Shown: one piece after another, positions 44,500-57,173 of the stretch
Position numbering within the stretch: position 1 is the first letter of the stretch
Layout of the letters: each line of letters opens with the position of its first letter
Source: Nelumbo lutea
Lineage: Eukaryota > Streptophyta > Magnoliopsida > Proteales > Nelumbonaceae
Reading direction: 5' to 3'
Assembly: GCA_022828595.1 (NCBI GenBank)
Contig: JAKGHH010000002.1
Location: 38,038,222-38,102,221 of the forward strand
DNA length: 64,000 bases
Notes under the pieces: model-generated
The model's input: the letters and a program-made list of their open reading frames with translations, nothing else
What the model was told of the DNA's origin: nothing
The model's database searches: none
Made by a program: the position numbers and the translations under genes

Positions 44500-47082
44500 T
44501 TGAGGATTTCTCCTACCCTTTTCAGCCAACTTCGATATTTGCAGGTCCGAGCAGCGAATTTGCTTTGATTTCACCGTAACGATTGTTTTCTCGTTGGGTT
44601 TGCTTGCCGCATGCTCTTCTTATTCATTACGCATACAACAGAAGATGACAAAGAAGTGCGCACGAGACTATAAGTAGTAATTGCTATGAGCTCGACCTCA
44701 TCTTATGACTAAGAGAAACGATGAAGAAAGAGGTAAATGACTGTCACCTGTATGTATTATTAGCGGGGACTCGTGCGATGTACGGAAAATCCGAAAGATT
44801 TAATAATTTTATTTATTATTAATTAATATTAAATTAATAATCAAAAATTATTATTAATTAATTAAAAATATTCAAAGTTATTGTTAATATCTAAAATTTT
44901 AATAATTGTATTTTCATTTTATGTTGATTTATAGAAAATAATTATTGTTAATTTAATATAAATAAATATTTTTTAATAAATTTAGTTTTATTAATAATTT
45001 ATAGTAATTTTAATAAATTTTATTATTTTAAAATAAAACCTTGATTAACTTTAAATAAATAAAAATAATTACAAAACCTAGCATTTTTATTAATTTCACT
45101 AATAATTAATAATTATATAGGATGACAACGGGGTGGGTTCATGGTAGGGCACCCCATCCCTGTCTCTGCCCCATAGCCAAGACACTCTACCACATCCCCG
45201 CCCCATCCCCAGTGTCAAGCGGGTTCAAGGCAAGGCAACCACTCCTCAATGTAAGGCGGGTTTAGGGGCAAGGCACCCCACTCCTCATCAAGGATGGGAA
45301 ATCCTTGAATTTCTCCGCCCCGTTCCCAATATTGGGCGGATTCAAGTAGATGTGTAAATTGGATCCTATTGGGCCGAGCCTTAGCCAGGCTAGGCTGCGG
45401 ACCGGCCAAGATATGAGAGGTCCATTTAGAAAAATTGAAAAATATATTTCAATTTTTATTTTATATGATTTTTTTTATGTATGCAATTGTTTATATATAC
45501 AATTCGACCTATTCATGGGCCAAGTGGTCCAACGACCCGACCCAACTTGACCCGTTATTTTTTAGGCTTTGACAAAATTTTAGGCTTGTGGACTAGAGCT
45601 CAAACTTTCTCAAATAAAGTCTACTCGATACTAATACATATAAAAAAATACTTATGTTATATATAACAAATATATATATATATATATGCTTCTTAAATTA
45701 TTAATAATATCATTTTACTATTATGAAATATAAATTAGTTTATTAATTTATTAAATAATTACTAAATTAATATAATATTAGTATAAAAGTATATGGAAAA
45801 TAAGACATTTTGTGTACAAATCGGGCTTCGGGGTCAAGATCTAGGCCCGATAGTCGAGATGGGCTCGGGCTTGCACATTTTCTGTTGATAAAGAGGCTAG
45901 TTGTTAATTATATAACTATGATTTTTTACAAATTAAAAATTTTATTTAATTCTAGTCTAACATTTCTATATATTAATATAAATTTGTTATTTAAATATTA
46001 TATAATAATATTTACCATATATGCATATAACTTCCAAGTTGAGCTTATTAGGAGTTGTTTAGCTTAAACCATGTCTGCTAAAACTATCATTGGACTCTAA
46101 AAGTTTTATACCCAATTAGACTTCGGATCTGATTATCCTTGATAATGTATGGGCATGGTGCATATCTCAGCTAGACCTAACTCAAAAGAAAATAGTTGCT
46201 TGAGCTTGCAAATTTATAGATTTAACCGGGTTAGGTTAAGCTATAAATGATTTGTTACTTTTTAATATTAATTATTAAAATATTGTAATTATTAAATTAC
46301 AAAATTTATTTAAAACATAGAAATTATCATATTTTCATAAATATTGTTAATTTCTTGGCTAAAACTAATTAATGTAATTTTCTACTACTTATAGCTTAAA
46401 CTAATTAAATGCAAAAAGTTCAGTATTTTTGGCAATAAAATTAATTAATTTAATTTTTTTAATTATTTTAATTAAGATTTAGGTATTTCAGAATTTTTGA
46501 ATTTTTATTTATTTTTTTGTGTTTTTTCATTATTATTCAGTATTTTTTTTTGCATATGAGTATTTTTCAATAATTTTCAGTATTTTCAGCATTTATTTTT
46601 GCATATTAGTCATACAAAATTAATTTGCATTTGTTTTTAGTAAAAATAAATCAAATAAGTCAATAAATACCATAGTTAATAAAAAATACAGCTAATTTTC
46701 AATAATTTATGGCTTAGCTACTTTTTAATAATTTTTGGTATTTTTAATAATAAAACACTATTAATTGTACTTTTAAATATTTTTAGTAAATACCCTTATT
46801 AATATAAAATACTGTTAATTTTCAATATTGTTTAATTATTTTAAGTATTTTAATTATGTTTAGGTTTTTCAGAACTTTTTGGATTTTTAATTAATTGTTG
46901 GTATTTTAAAACAATTAATTAATATTTTTTATTAGTGTTTATTAAGGTCTCAACTCACAAGTTATCTAATAATATTATTAAAACTGTCAATTAATATTTT
47001 TATATTTAAATTTCTTATTTTTATTAGTGTTTATTAAGTTGGATTTTTAAGTGGAATTGAAACTCAATTTTAATTTTTAATA

Positions 47083-47360
47083 TTCAAAACGGGACCACTG
47101 GACTGGAAAAATCGGGAATTGATCAAGTGATTGGTTCTGTTTTACCCCAAAACCATTATTTTTGCCAAAAACCATTGATTTGGTCAGCAAACTACTGACT
47201 CGGGCAATCAAACTGTTTGAACCATCCAACAATTTTGGCCATTTTTATTTATTTTTTATTTTTTGTCAAAATGGGTCATTTGTTCGGTTCAAACGGTTGG
47301 ATTGTTCAACCTGGGAACCGGACCTCTAACCAGTTCGTTGTTCGGTTTGGTTTTAAATAC
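47083..47360 (+). repeat. Copy 1 of a dispersed repeat (AAAACCATT family)
   Basis: Contains CCAAAAACCATTGATTTGGTCAG and related blocks that match, in inverted orientation, the sequence at 61266-61570. Superfamily unknown; no coding capacity. Confidence 0.65.
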
Positions 47361-47378
47361 CTTGATTTATATTATTAC

Positions 47379-47381
<3 letters not shown>

Positions 47382-47421
<40 letters not shown>
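47382..47421 (+). repeat. (TC)n microsatellite
   Basis: About 20 uninterrupted TC units. Confidence 0.9.
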
Positions 47422-47424
<3 letters not shown>

Positions 47425-49434
47425 TGTAATAATAACATGCATTAAAATAAGAGACATTGGAAAACCAAAAGGCCTCTCTCTAATAGTGTGCAACTTTATT
47501 AATATAATCAAAATAAGCAATAATTATTGTTTTATATTTTTAAAACAAAGAAAATGAAAAAAATGAAAAAATGGAGAAACATGTTGACATGGACAATCCA
47601 ATCGAATCGATGGGGAGAAGCTTGGTCGGGCCCAAGTCCAATTCGAGCTCCGATAAAGCTCGAATTATCGGGCTTCAGTCTCGGTGTCAATGGACCTTAT
47701 GACTGTTAATGGGTCGTGTTTACTTAATGAATTAGGTTCAGATTGGATTGAACAAAATATAAATCTAATCCGATTATTGAAAACTTGCATTTGAATCTAA
47801 TCCAAAGTCCATTTTGGATTTGGTTTTTCATTTACAAAATAAAAAAATAAAAAGTTAATTACTTTTCAACTTTTATATATAATAACTTAATATAAACATA
47901 GCATGTTGTATTTATTATAAATATATAAATTCATATATAATATAATTTATGAAAAATATATTTTATTATTTCAAATATAATTATATAAATTTTATATATT
48001 AAACCCACTAAATATTACAATATAATTGAATTCAGATTTTAATTCAAGATCGAACAAAGTCAAATTTGAATTCAATTCAATTATTAATTGAATGTAGGTT
48101 GCAAAATCTAAATTATAGATGTGTTCAATTTTTTTCTATAATTTTTTTTATATTTCTATGTGTAAAAATAATTCTGATATGTCACACTTATTTTTTGTTT
48201 AATATGATAAATATACAATATTATACATATGCCCAATTTTTTACAAAGTTTATGTATTTTTTTGTGTTTTTATCTTTTATTAACTTTTATTATTTAATTA
48301 TGACATTAAAGGTCAACATATTTGACCCAAAAGTAAATAAAAATGATTTCATTTTTATTAACTATTAATCTCCACCAAATAGGAAAATGATTTTATGTTT
48401 TGTTAGTTTTAGATTAAGTATTTCATTTTCATAATTAATAAAAATAATTCTTGGTTTTTTTTATTTATTTTGAGATGGAGGAAAGTTGGTTAATGGTATT
48501 TTGATTCCCATTTACCAAGAAACTCATGTTCTTTTTTCAGATTTATATGATTGATCACGGAAAGTTTATTTTCCTGGATACCATTTACCTAATAAGTGAT
48601 ACATAAATAACTTTTCCACCCGGGGGGAAGTTGCCAACACCTGAATGTGACAAAAATGCCCCTTTTGATATTATATTTTTATGGCTAAAATGGTCATTGC
48701 CTTATTTACATAGAAAGTACAAGAACATGGATAAATGCACTTATCTGAATAAGTATTTTGCCTAGAGAACATTTACCCGGATAAATGCACTTACATGAAT
48801 AAGTAATTTAACGAAAAGCAAATGGAGCCTAAATAGTATTGATGAGAGGAATCACTGGGCATGATTGTAATGGCTTAGTATGCATTTCTTGCCCACAATA
48901 ACTGTCATAACTCTATGTCACACTTTGGCCCATCATAAATGCGAGGCTGTTACTGACATGCCAAGTCAATTTGCTTGTAACGGTTGATTGTTATGAAGTC
49001 ACACACATTATGGCAATGTTGTTGGCGAGTTTGCCATTTTTTCCTCCAATATAGTCTATGTGGCAACTTTTAATTGGAAATAACTCTCTAGCTTGCCATT
49101 GCTTCATTGCAAAGTTTCGCATGTGGTTGTTTAGAAGTGGAAGGTTTGGTGGTTCTTAGTATCAGCTCACTTTTTTAGCCTCTCCATGTGGTGGATGGAT
49201 GCTTGTGTCTTTCTAGATTGAGAAGACTTCCTCCAATCACTTGGAAGGGCAAGGAGAAGAGCTAGGATGTCGATGAGAGAATCTCAGAGTTCGTGGTGCA
49301 AAGTGTGCTAATAAAGTGTGTTTCGTACCTTAGAATGCATGGCTATTTTCGTACCTTTACCCGTTAGGTGAAGAAATCCGGTTGAACCAGACACAAAAGG
49401 ACAAAAAATCCTAAAACACACTTGTAATTTAATT

Positions 49435-49990
49435 ACATTGGATGTTCGATCTCCCTCCTATTTTCGACTCTCCTCCACCGAGCCCTAGCCTAGAAGCATC
49501 CACCGGCGTAACAGTATGATTTTCGGTTGAAGTTCTGGCACCAACTTCTGAATTCTGAACCAAATAACGATAATAGGAATTCATAGCATTTAGATCAAAG
49601 ATATGCTCATTCCTTGATCTCCAAATACTCCATACAACAATATCATTACCATACATAAAAGGGTTGAAATGCAACCCATGAGCACCTTGTTCAGTAGACC
49701 ACCACAATAACTTGAGTCGAGTTCATCTCCTCTCTGCATATTGCACAAAGGGGATCAATGTGGGCAGCTCTCCTATGAAGGACATATCCTTTCTGGGCAG
49801 GATTTGGAGGCTATGCATTTCCAAAGAAACATCTGAATCCAAGGAGGAAGCCAATTGTAGTTCCAGAACTGTCTCCAAGACTGCCGTTAAGGAACATCCC
49901 AGTGGTTTATTAAGGATATATTTTAATAATATAACCTTAATAAAAACGGAAAAGTATACTTCATCATGTTGTAGAATTCTGAATTCCACT
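49435..49990 (-). mobile_element. Possible LINE-type remnant
   Basis: Minus-strand reading gives DIVVWSIWRSRNEHIFD near 49635-49585, the W-x-x-W-R-x-R-N motif found just after the zinc-binding region of plant LINEs. Upstream residues to 49990 are compatible but weak. Only a suggestion. Confidence 0.4.
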
Positions 49991-50328
49991 ATAACCCTAT
50001 ATAATTCAAAATGACAAATAACTCCACCTTAAAACACTAATACTTGCCTGTGTATTGGCATCAATTCTGAGTTGACACCTACCCCAACTGTACGATGAAG
50101 TTAAAAATTCTTAGAGTGTGTTGAACAGTCATTCTCCCTAATAAAAATAATTATATATTGTCTCTGAGGTTTACCCTTTTAGATATAAAATATAATAAAA
50201 ATTATAAGAAAATTAGAGGAACTTCATATATTATTAATTATATAAGCAGTTTCGAATAAAAAGAACCGGTCCCAATCCAATTACTAATTGGGACAAAACC
50301 AATTGACAGTCCTACCAGTCTACTGCAC

Positions 50329-50764
50329 TAGGGGTGATCATGGGTTGGGCTGGGCTTTACACCTGTAATAAGGGCCATAGCCTAGGTCAGCCTAGTCGAG
50401 TTTTGGGTCTATGTCTTTTGTATATAAAATATTATAAATATATAGTATTTGTAATATTATAAAAACATATAAATTTATTCTGTATAATATAGAATATAAT
50501 ATAGAACATCGAATACCAAAAAATATATATAATATAGAACATTGCATATAATATATATTAGAAGTTTCGTATTATAATATCTATATATAATATATAATAT
50601 AACATAAAATAATACATATATATTATGTATAAAATACATATATTTAAATACATACGGGTCAGATGAGGCCCGAGCTGGGGTTCAAGTATTAGGCCCAGGC
50701 CAGGCCTGAATATAAAACCTAAGGCCAAAGAATTTTTGGGCTGGGCTGGAATGATCACCCTCTA
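50329..50764. mobile_element. hAT-like non-autonomous element, GGGTGATCA ends
   Basis: 436 bp. TAGGGGTGATCATGGGTTGG at the left mirrors GGCTGGAATGATCACCCTCTA at the right. GGGCTGGGC words lie near both ends around a TATA-rich core. I could not find a convincing 8-bp duplication. Confidence 0.65.
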
Positions 50765-50819
50765 CATTGTCAATGCTGATGAGCTTGTGAGGGCCAAAGG
50801 CCCATCAGACACCAACAAC

Positions 50820-52070
50820 CAAAAAAAAGTAAAAATAAAATAAAAGATGGAATGTGGAGAGAAGAGCTGAGAGAATCTTAAAGGCCCAAATAAATTACCA
50901 CGTGGAAAATTAATGAACTATCCACGAAAATTAAGGAGATCAAATCAACCCCCATAAGACTCCCCCCCATACGGACGTTGTGGGGGGCTGATTTGAACTC
51001 CAAACTAAGCAGACCACCCGGCTGAACTACGTGTAGCAGAGCTAATGAAAGGAAAACTGGTAAAGCTGACGTAGCAGAAATCAGGTTGCCCAGGAAACAA
51101 GGACAAGGACGAGGCATGCAGCACGCTGTTGGGCACTGTTCAGCAATGTCGCTTTCCGTAATCATACAAACCGCCCGCATGATTGCATTCCGCCCATGAG
51201 CCATGAAACGGACTAAACTGAATTGAATGACTTATTTCTATATTCACAATAAGTTCATTCAGTTCAGCCACTTCAGTCAGCTGATCCTGCTGCTTTGCAC
51301 GGACTAACAGCCCGCGTACCATTAGTCTTGTACGGTTATACAATGTAACGGACAAATATCTCTCTGTCATGGACACATTTCTAAGATGTAGAGGGAGTGT
51401 GGGGAAGTATGAATTAATGTTCGGATTAAATGTTTGGGCTCTACTTGATTTTGTTACAAACGTGAATGCAAAAATACAATGATTAAGAGGTTAAAAATGT
51501 GTTTTTGGACAGTTTTGCGCCATAAAGAGAGAGCATTAATATACTTATTTTTAGATATATTATTGTACTTTTATAATAAGTGATGCGTTTGACCAAAAAT
51601 TTCAAGACATTTAATGATGGGTCCATGCTTTACACCGATTTCAACGAACAATAAGAATGTAAAAAATGGGTTACACTGTAAACCCATTTTGTATTTTTGA
51701 AGGTATCTATGAAAAATACATAATTGTGTTTGCATCACAACTGGAAAGACAGCCTTGTTTGCAATGGGATGCAAATTTTGCACTCCGTCCACTTTTGTAT
51801 AATTAATAATTAGGGTTAATGAATTGGTTCTACTAACAGACCAATTATATTGGTACCGATTTTTGCTTGTTCTAAATCAATTATTTAGTTAATAATATAT
51901 AAAGGTTTTTTAGATTTTTTTTTTTGTAATTTTTTCTATTGTATACCTAAAGGGTAAATTTGTAGATAATATAAGATGAATTTGGTTAGAGACACTTGAT
52001 TTAATAACAGATAAATAATTTACTTTTTGCATCCAAAAATTTAGATGCAAAATTTACACCACCATCCTCT
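50820..52070. other. Intergenic, no supported gene
   Basis: Open frames on the minus strand at 50878-51376 have no recognisable domain. The rest is AT-rich. Confidence 0.4.
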
Positions 52071-52071
52071 C

Positions 52072-53121
52072 AAGGGTGTCAATGGACCAGTTTTGGATTG
52101 GATCCCGTCCAATCCAAAATCAATTTGGTTGGATTGATAGACTAACAAGACATATTGGATTGGACCAATCTGGTCCAAAATATTTATTAGATTGGATTGG
52201 GTTGGATTAAGCCAATATTTGATCCATTGACATAAGATAAGAATATATGTGTCAATGGACCGGGTTTGGGTTGAAACCAATCTAAATCAAAATGAATTTG
52301 AATAGATTGGACGGTCTAGACTAGGGTTGCAAGTCGGGCCAGGTTAGGTCAGGTTGTGGCCAACCCTAGACCAACCCTAGGTTCTAAACTCCTAACCCAA
52401 TCCAAACTTCAACCCGACCAACCTAACCCTAACCCTAACCCTATCTAAATTCCTTTAACCATAACCCAACCCAACCTAACTCGAAGTCAATTTCGGGTTG
52501 GGTTGGGCTCAAGTTAGGCCCAACCCAACCTTCTTCCTATCCCTTAAAACCTCATAGAATTTCTCGATTTTATGACTTACGATAAATCTTTTATGGGTGG
52601 CAAACAACAAAGAGGAGATGAATAATACAATTTTCAAAAAAGATAAAATAATGTTATTAAGGTTTTAGTCTTTATGATTAGGATTAAGTGAAGTGATTAT
52701 TTTAAAAGAAATACATGATACTATGTGGTGGGGGCTATACAAATATCATACATCTAAACAAGTCATTGTATGTTATATATTACATATAACATGTATTTAT
52801 ATATGACATGTACTATAGAGTCGGTTTTGGGTTAGGTCGGGTTGCATAAGGGGTCAACCCTAACCCAACCCGAAGTAAAATCGGGTTTATGAATTTCAAC
52901 CATAACCCTGACCCGAACATCAACCCGACCCAACCCAACCTAAAATTTTCGGGTTGGATTCGAGCCAATCCGACCCAAGTTGCAACCTTAGTCTAGACAT
53001 TAAACTAGACTGGTCCAAATTGCTCCAAAACATCCATTGGATTGGATTGGACCGGTCCATTTATAATGGACTCACATTGGATTGGATCAATTGGACCAAA
53101 TCCAATTCAATTGACACTCCT
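52072..53121. mobile_element. Dimeric hAT-like MITE, interrupted by another element
   Basis: Left end AAGGGTGTCAATGGACC and right end CAATTGACACTCCT are inverted. A second internal start (GTGTCAATGGACCGGG, about 52251) shows two head-to-tail units. The element at 52322-52990 lies in the second unit. Without that insert the length is near 370 bp, close to the dimeric element at 59901-60329. The target duplication is unclear. Confidence 0.65.
52322..52990. mobile_element. Nested hAT-like element with palindromic 8-bp target duplication
   Basis: 669 bp. Ends TAGGGTTGCAAGTCGGGCC and CCCAAGTTGCAACCTTA. GTCTAGAC is exact at 52314-52321 and 52991-52998 and is itself a palindrome. Many CAACCC/GGGTTGG words lie at both ends. 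Confidence 0.82.
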
Positions 53122-53252
53122 ACATCTTCCAACCTTAATTCTCTCTCATATGAGGATCATATCTTCCCATCTTAGTCTAGATTTATTTCATGGTTCAAGG
53201 CTCACATAATCAATAAATATACTTAGTTTTAAGCTTTAAGTTGATTCAAATA

Positions 53253-53781
53253 AAACGGTGGTAAGAAACATCCTACCAAACAGAAATTTGTGTATAGTAC
53301 TATTGATACGTTTGCTTAGTTGGCATAAATGCTACCGAACAAAATTCATGGCAGTTTTATTAATTAGAAAATAATAATAATATTAAGTTATTTTCTATGA
53401 AAATGAGAAGAAACAACAATGATACCAAACACCACCCTAATGTCATAAAAGAATATGTATAAATAATATATTAAACGCATAGTTACAAATTAATATGTAT
53501 AAAAATCAATTGATAGCATTGTTGTTTTATAAGAAAACGGTGGTAAGAAACACCCTAGCAAACAGAAATTTGTGTATAGTATTGCTTACATTTGCTTAGG
53601 TGGCATAAATGCTACCAAACAAAATTCATGGCCGTTTTCTTAGAAAATGACAATAACACTAAGTTGTTTTCTATAAAAATGGCAATTCAGCAATGTAGAA
53701 ACTATAATGGTACCAAATACCACCCAAATGTCATAAAATAATAAATAATAAGCATAAGTAATATATTAAACATATAGGCTC
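53253..53781 (+). repeat. Direct duplication of ~230-bp units
   Basis: 53253-53485 and 53532-53781 share AACGGTGGTAAGAAACA, AAACAGAAATTTGTGTATAG, GGCATAAATGCTACC and ATGTCATAAAA in the same order. Together with their spacer they form a near-tandem duplication that has since diverged. No coding content. Confidence 0.75.
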
Positions 53782-54552
53782 CATTTGAAAGGAGTACAAA
53801 TACAAATATGTAGAGTGCAAATATATTATTTTGTATGCATTTCTATTATACATATTTGTATTTGTGTAAAAATCAATTGATATATTATTTATACATGTGA
53901 ATCATTAATTTGCTTGCTATTAAAAAAAATAAATAACTAATGAATAACACATTGAATTATCCAATTGACAAAGAATTCAACTTAATCATAATATATCAGC
54001 TAATGGTTATATAGCTGTTTTACAAATTACTAAACGCATTAAACCATTAATATGTTTTATTGTTTCAAAATTGAATCATTAATTAACAATTAATGCAATA
54101 TATGTGGAATCTTAATCCAAAAATTATATCAGATCCATGGAAATGTTAGAAGATCCTAGACACTAATTATGTGCAATCTTCTCAACAAAATAATTCATAT
54201 TCATAAATTTCAACTACTAAAATAACTATTCTGTGTTCATTAATTTTCATTTCTATGAACTATCAAAAATTTGAAAAATCATTTTTGGCATAAATTGTCA
54301 ATCCATCTTATAGTTCTTCCCTATCATTATAACTATTTAAGACAAAAAAATTAATTTAATTTTCAGTTATCTTCATTTTTTTTTCAAATCCATATATCTA
54401 CTAATATAAAACATAAAAATTCACGAAGACCATTCTTTCCACTACTAAATGTGGGCCCAAACAAATCCACAAAAGGACTGTTGTTAGGTCAAGTGTTTTT
54501 CTGCCCACAGGGTCACAAAGCCCATGGTCGGATTCATCTCTCATAAAGAATT

Positions 54553-54789
54553 AAAGGTGTAAAATGGGCTGCGCTGGGCCGTGTTATTCCACGGACCATG
54601 TCCCCCTCCCTTGAGATATTTTGGGGGTTGACCTGATACGGTTCAAAGGCCGGGCTGATCCACAGGCTGAGTCATAGACCAAGTCAGACCATGGACCAAA
54701 CCAAAATTATATATATAGCCTGCGGACCTAAAACCCTAAACCCGGCACAGCCAAAAAATCATGCCGGGCCACCCGATTTACAACTCTAC
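54553..54789. mobile_element. hAT-like MITE, AGGTGTAAA ends
   Basis: 237 bp. AAAGGTGTAAAATGGGC at the left mirrors CGATTTACAACTCTAC at the right. Flanks AAAGAATT (54545-54552) and AAATAATT (54790-54797) match at seven of eight bases. It resembles the element at 39676-40231. Confidence 0.65.
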
Positions 54790-55508
54790 AAATAATTGGA
54801 TCAACCAGTAGCCAATTCCCTCAGATCGAGACGCCCTTTTTAGTTTTTTTTTACCAATTTCCCCCCAAAATTGCACGACACAATGATCCATTTGATGCCA
54901 GAGTCCGTCCACCACACGAACACCCTTCTCGCCTCTCAATTTTCGAAACGGAAAAGAAAAAGCAGACAAGGGCATTCTAAGAAATTCGGACAAAAGCCAA
55001 GGTCATTATTGTCACACAGAAAGTACACGTAGAAGCGTGACACAATGCAGACAAAAAAGAAGCTCCGAAAGTGACACGTAAAGCATACCAACCACGTGAT
55101 CCTTCGTTCAAGGATGACCGAAAACGACTCCTCCGGTCCTCCCTCTAAATTCTTTCTCCCTCTTTCTCTCTCTAAAAATCGTCAAACCAGTCAAAGAATC
55201 AAACTGAAAATCAACTAACACATAACATCATCTTGGCCTTCGCTTTCAAGTTTCAAACACCTTGTTTCATACAAATACACCTGAGCTGAGCTTCTTCCCC
55301 TCTGTACGTTCTGTCCTTTGGTGAGGTAAGACACACGGAATCATCTTTCCCACTCTCCACCCTGCATGTCCTATACAACGCCGCAGTGCGCAAGACGCAC
55401 CCCCAAACTTAAAATTTCTATTTACACCCTATAATCTTTCACGATTCTCATTTTCTCCCCTCTATAAAATAAATCAAAAAACAAAGAAGAAAAATAAGAG
55501 AAGCTTAA

Positions 55509-57124
55509 TCATCTTGGACCAGAAAGCTCCATGGCATAGACGTCCAGAGAATGCTCATCATCATCATCCATGATGGCTGCTAACATGCTTGCATGGTCAT
55601 CATCATCATGTCTTGACATGATCGGATGTGCTGCAGCTGCAGTACAAGCCATGCTACTGCTGTTATGATGATTGTTGGAGTTATGATGATGGTGATGGGC
55701 TTGTGAAGCCTCCCACTTCTCGGCCAGCCCATCACCTTCCAGCATTCGGACCACCTCGGACATCTTGGGCCGGTGGGCCGGGAGGTATTGAGTGCAGAGG
55801 AGAGCCACCTGCACCATCTCCCCCACCTCTATTCTGTCGTAGTTGCTCCCCAAATCCTTATCTACCAGCATCTCTACTCTCTTCTCCTGCTGAATCTTCT
55901 TCACCTGCCATTAATGGACGGTTCAGATCATTCCCAGGGTGGGTCCAGTTGTTTTGGGTCATGGGCCAAAATGGTCCCATCAAGGGTAGAGAAAAAGAAA
56001 GAGATCTTACCCAATCAAGCATTGCTCCTTTCTGATTAACGGCTTTACCGAACTCGAGCGCTCTCATGCCGGTGATGAGTTCCAGCAACAGAATTCCGAA
56101 CCCGAACACGTCGGTCTTCTCCGATGACTGCCCCGTCGACAAGTACTCCGGCGCTATGTGGCCGACGGTTCCACGGACGGCGGTGGTCACGTGAGAGTCG
56201 GCATGGTCGAGAAGCTTGGCCAGACCAAAATCACCAACCACGGCCTCACAGTAGTCGTCCAGGAGCACGTTAGCAGCCTTCACGTCTCTGTGAATAATCT
56301 TGGGGTCGCACTGCTCGTGCAGATAAAGAAGACCCCTCGCTGCTCCAACGGCTATTCTCTTCCTGGTGTTCCAGTCCAGAGCAGGCTTACCTGTAAACAC
56401 ATCAGACGGGGGAGCTCACTATAATGCGCTGTAGGAGAAGCGGCGCACAATAGTAATGGGTACGAACTACAGAGAACGGACTACAGATGCAGAATTGCAG
56501 ACCTCTGAGCCTGGCAGCGACACTGCCGTTTGACATGTAAGGGTAGACGAGGAGTCTCTCGTTGGAGGTGGCGCAGTAACCGAGCAGCCTCAGCAAGTTC
56601 CGGTGCACCGCCAGGCTTATCATCTCGACCTCCGTCTTGAATTGCAGCTCTCCGGCGGTTCCGCTCACGTCCTTGAGCCGCTTCACGGCCACCACCGTCC
56701 CATCTGTCAACCTTCCCTTGTAAACGTTGCCAAACCCTCCTTTGCCCAGTATGTTTTTCGGGCTGAAATTGTCTGTAGCTAATTGGAGCTCCCTCAATGT
56801 GAACTGTCTGAGGTTGCCTAGGCGTATCAGACCTTCCTCTTGCTTGTCTGTATCAGACCCAGATCGATTAAAGGATGGTATTAATGAGAATTTTGTGGGT
56901 TCTAGTTTTTTAATCAAAGATTGGTAATGGGTTTTGATTTGCTGACCATTTATGTTCAGTACGGTCTGTCTCTTCTGGTTCTTCCTCCACCAGATGAAGA
57001 GGGCAAGTGCAATCACGAGAAAAGATGTTGAACCGATGCTAGCCCCGATTGCAACAGCTAGTTTCTGGGCTTTGCTTTTGCCTGAAAAATGTGAAAATGC
57101 AAGAGCTGAGATTTCTAAGAATAC

Positions 57125-57173
<49 letters not shown>

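Larger units (their letters stand above)
44575..49430. other. Intergenic, AT-rich with decayed repeats
   Basis: Upstream region of ATG18b. Short GC-rich pieces (45120-45420, 45820-45880, 47600-47700) with words such as GGGCC and GGTGTCAATGGAC look like decayed hAT-type subterminal sequences inside A/T-only DNA. The repeat at 47083-47360 and a microsatellite are listed separately. I see no gene and no clear TATA box for ATG18b. Confidence 0.5.

Noticed and set aside
50878..51376. Overlapping minus-strand open frames of 78 and 108 codons
   Set aside because: No domain, no signal of codon bias and no splice support.
55140..55340. Pyrimidine-rich, 5'UTR-like stretch on the plus strand with a GTAAG-type donor
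   Set aside because: No downstream plus-strand coding exon; it lies just beyond the 3' end of the NIK gene.
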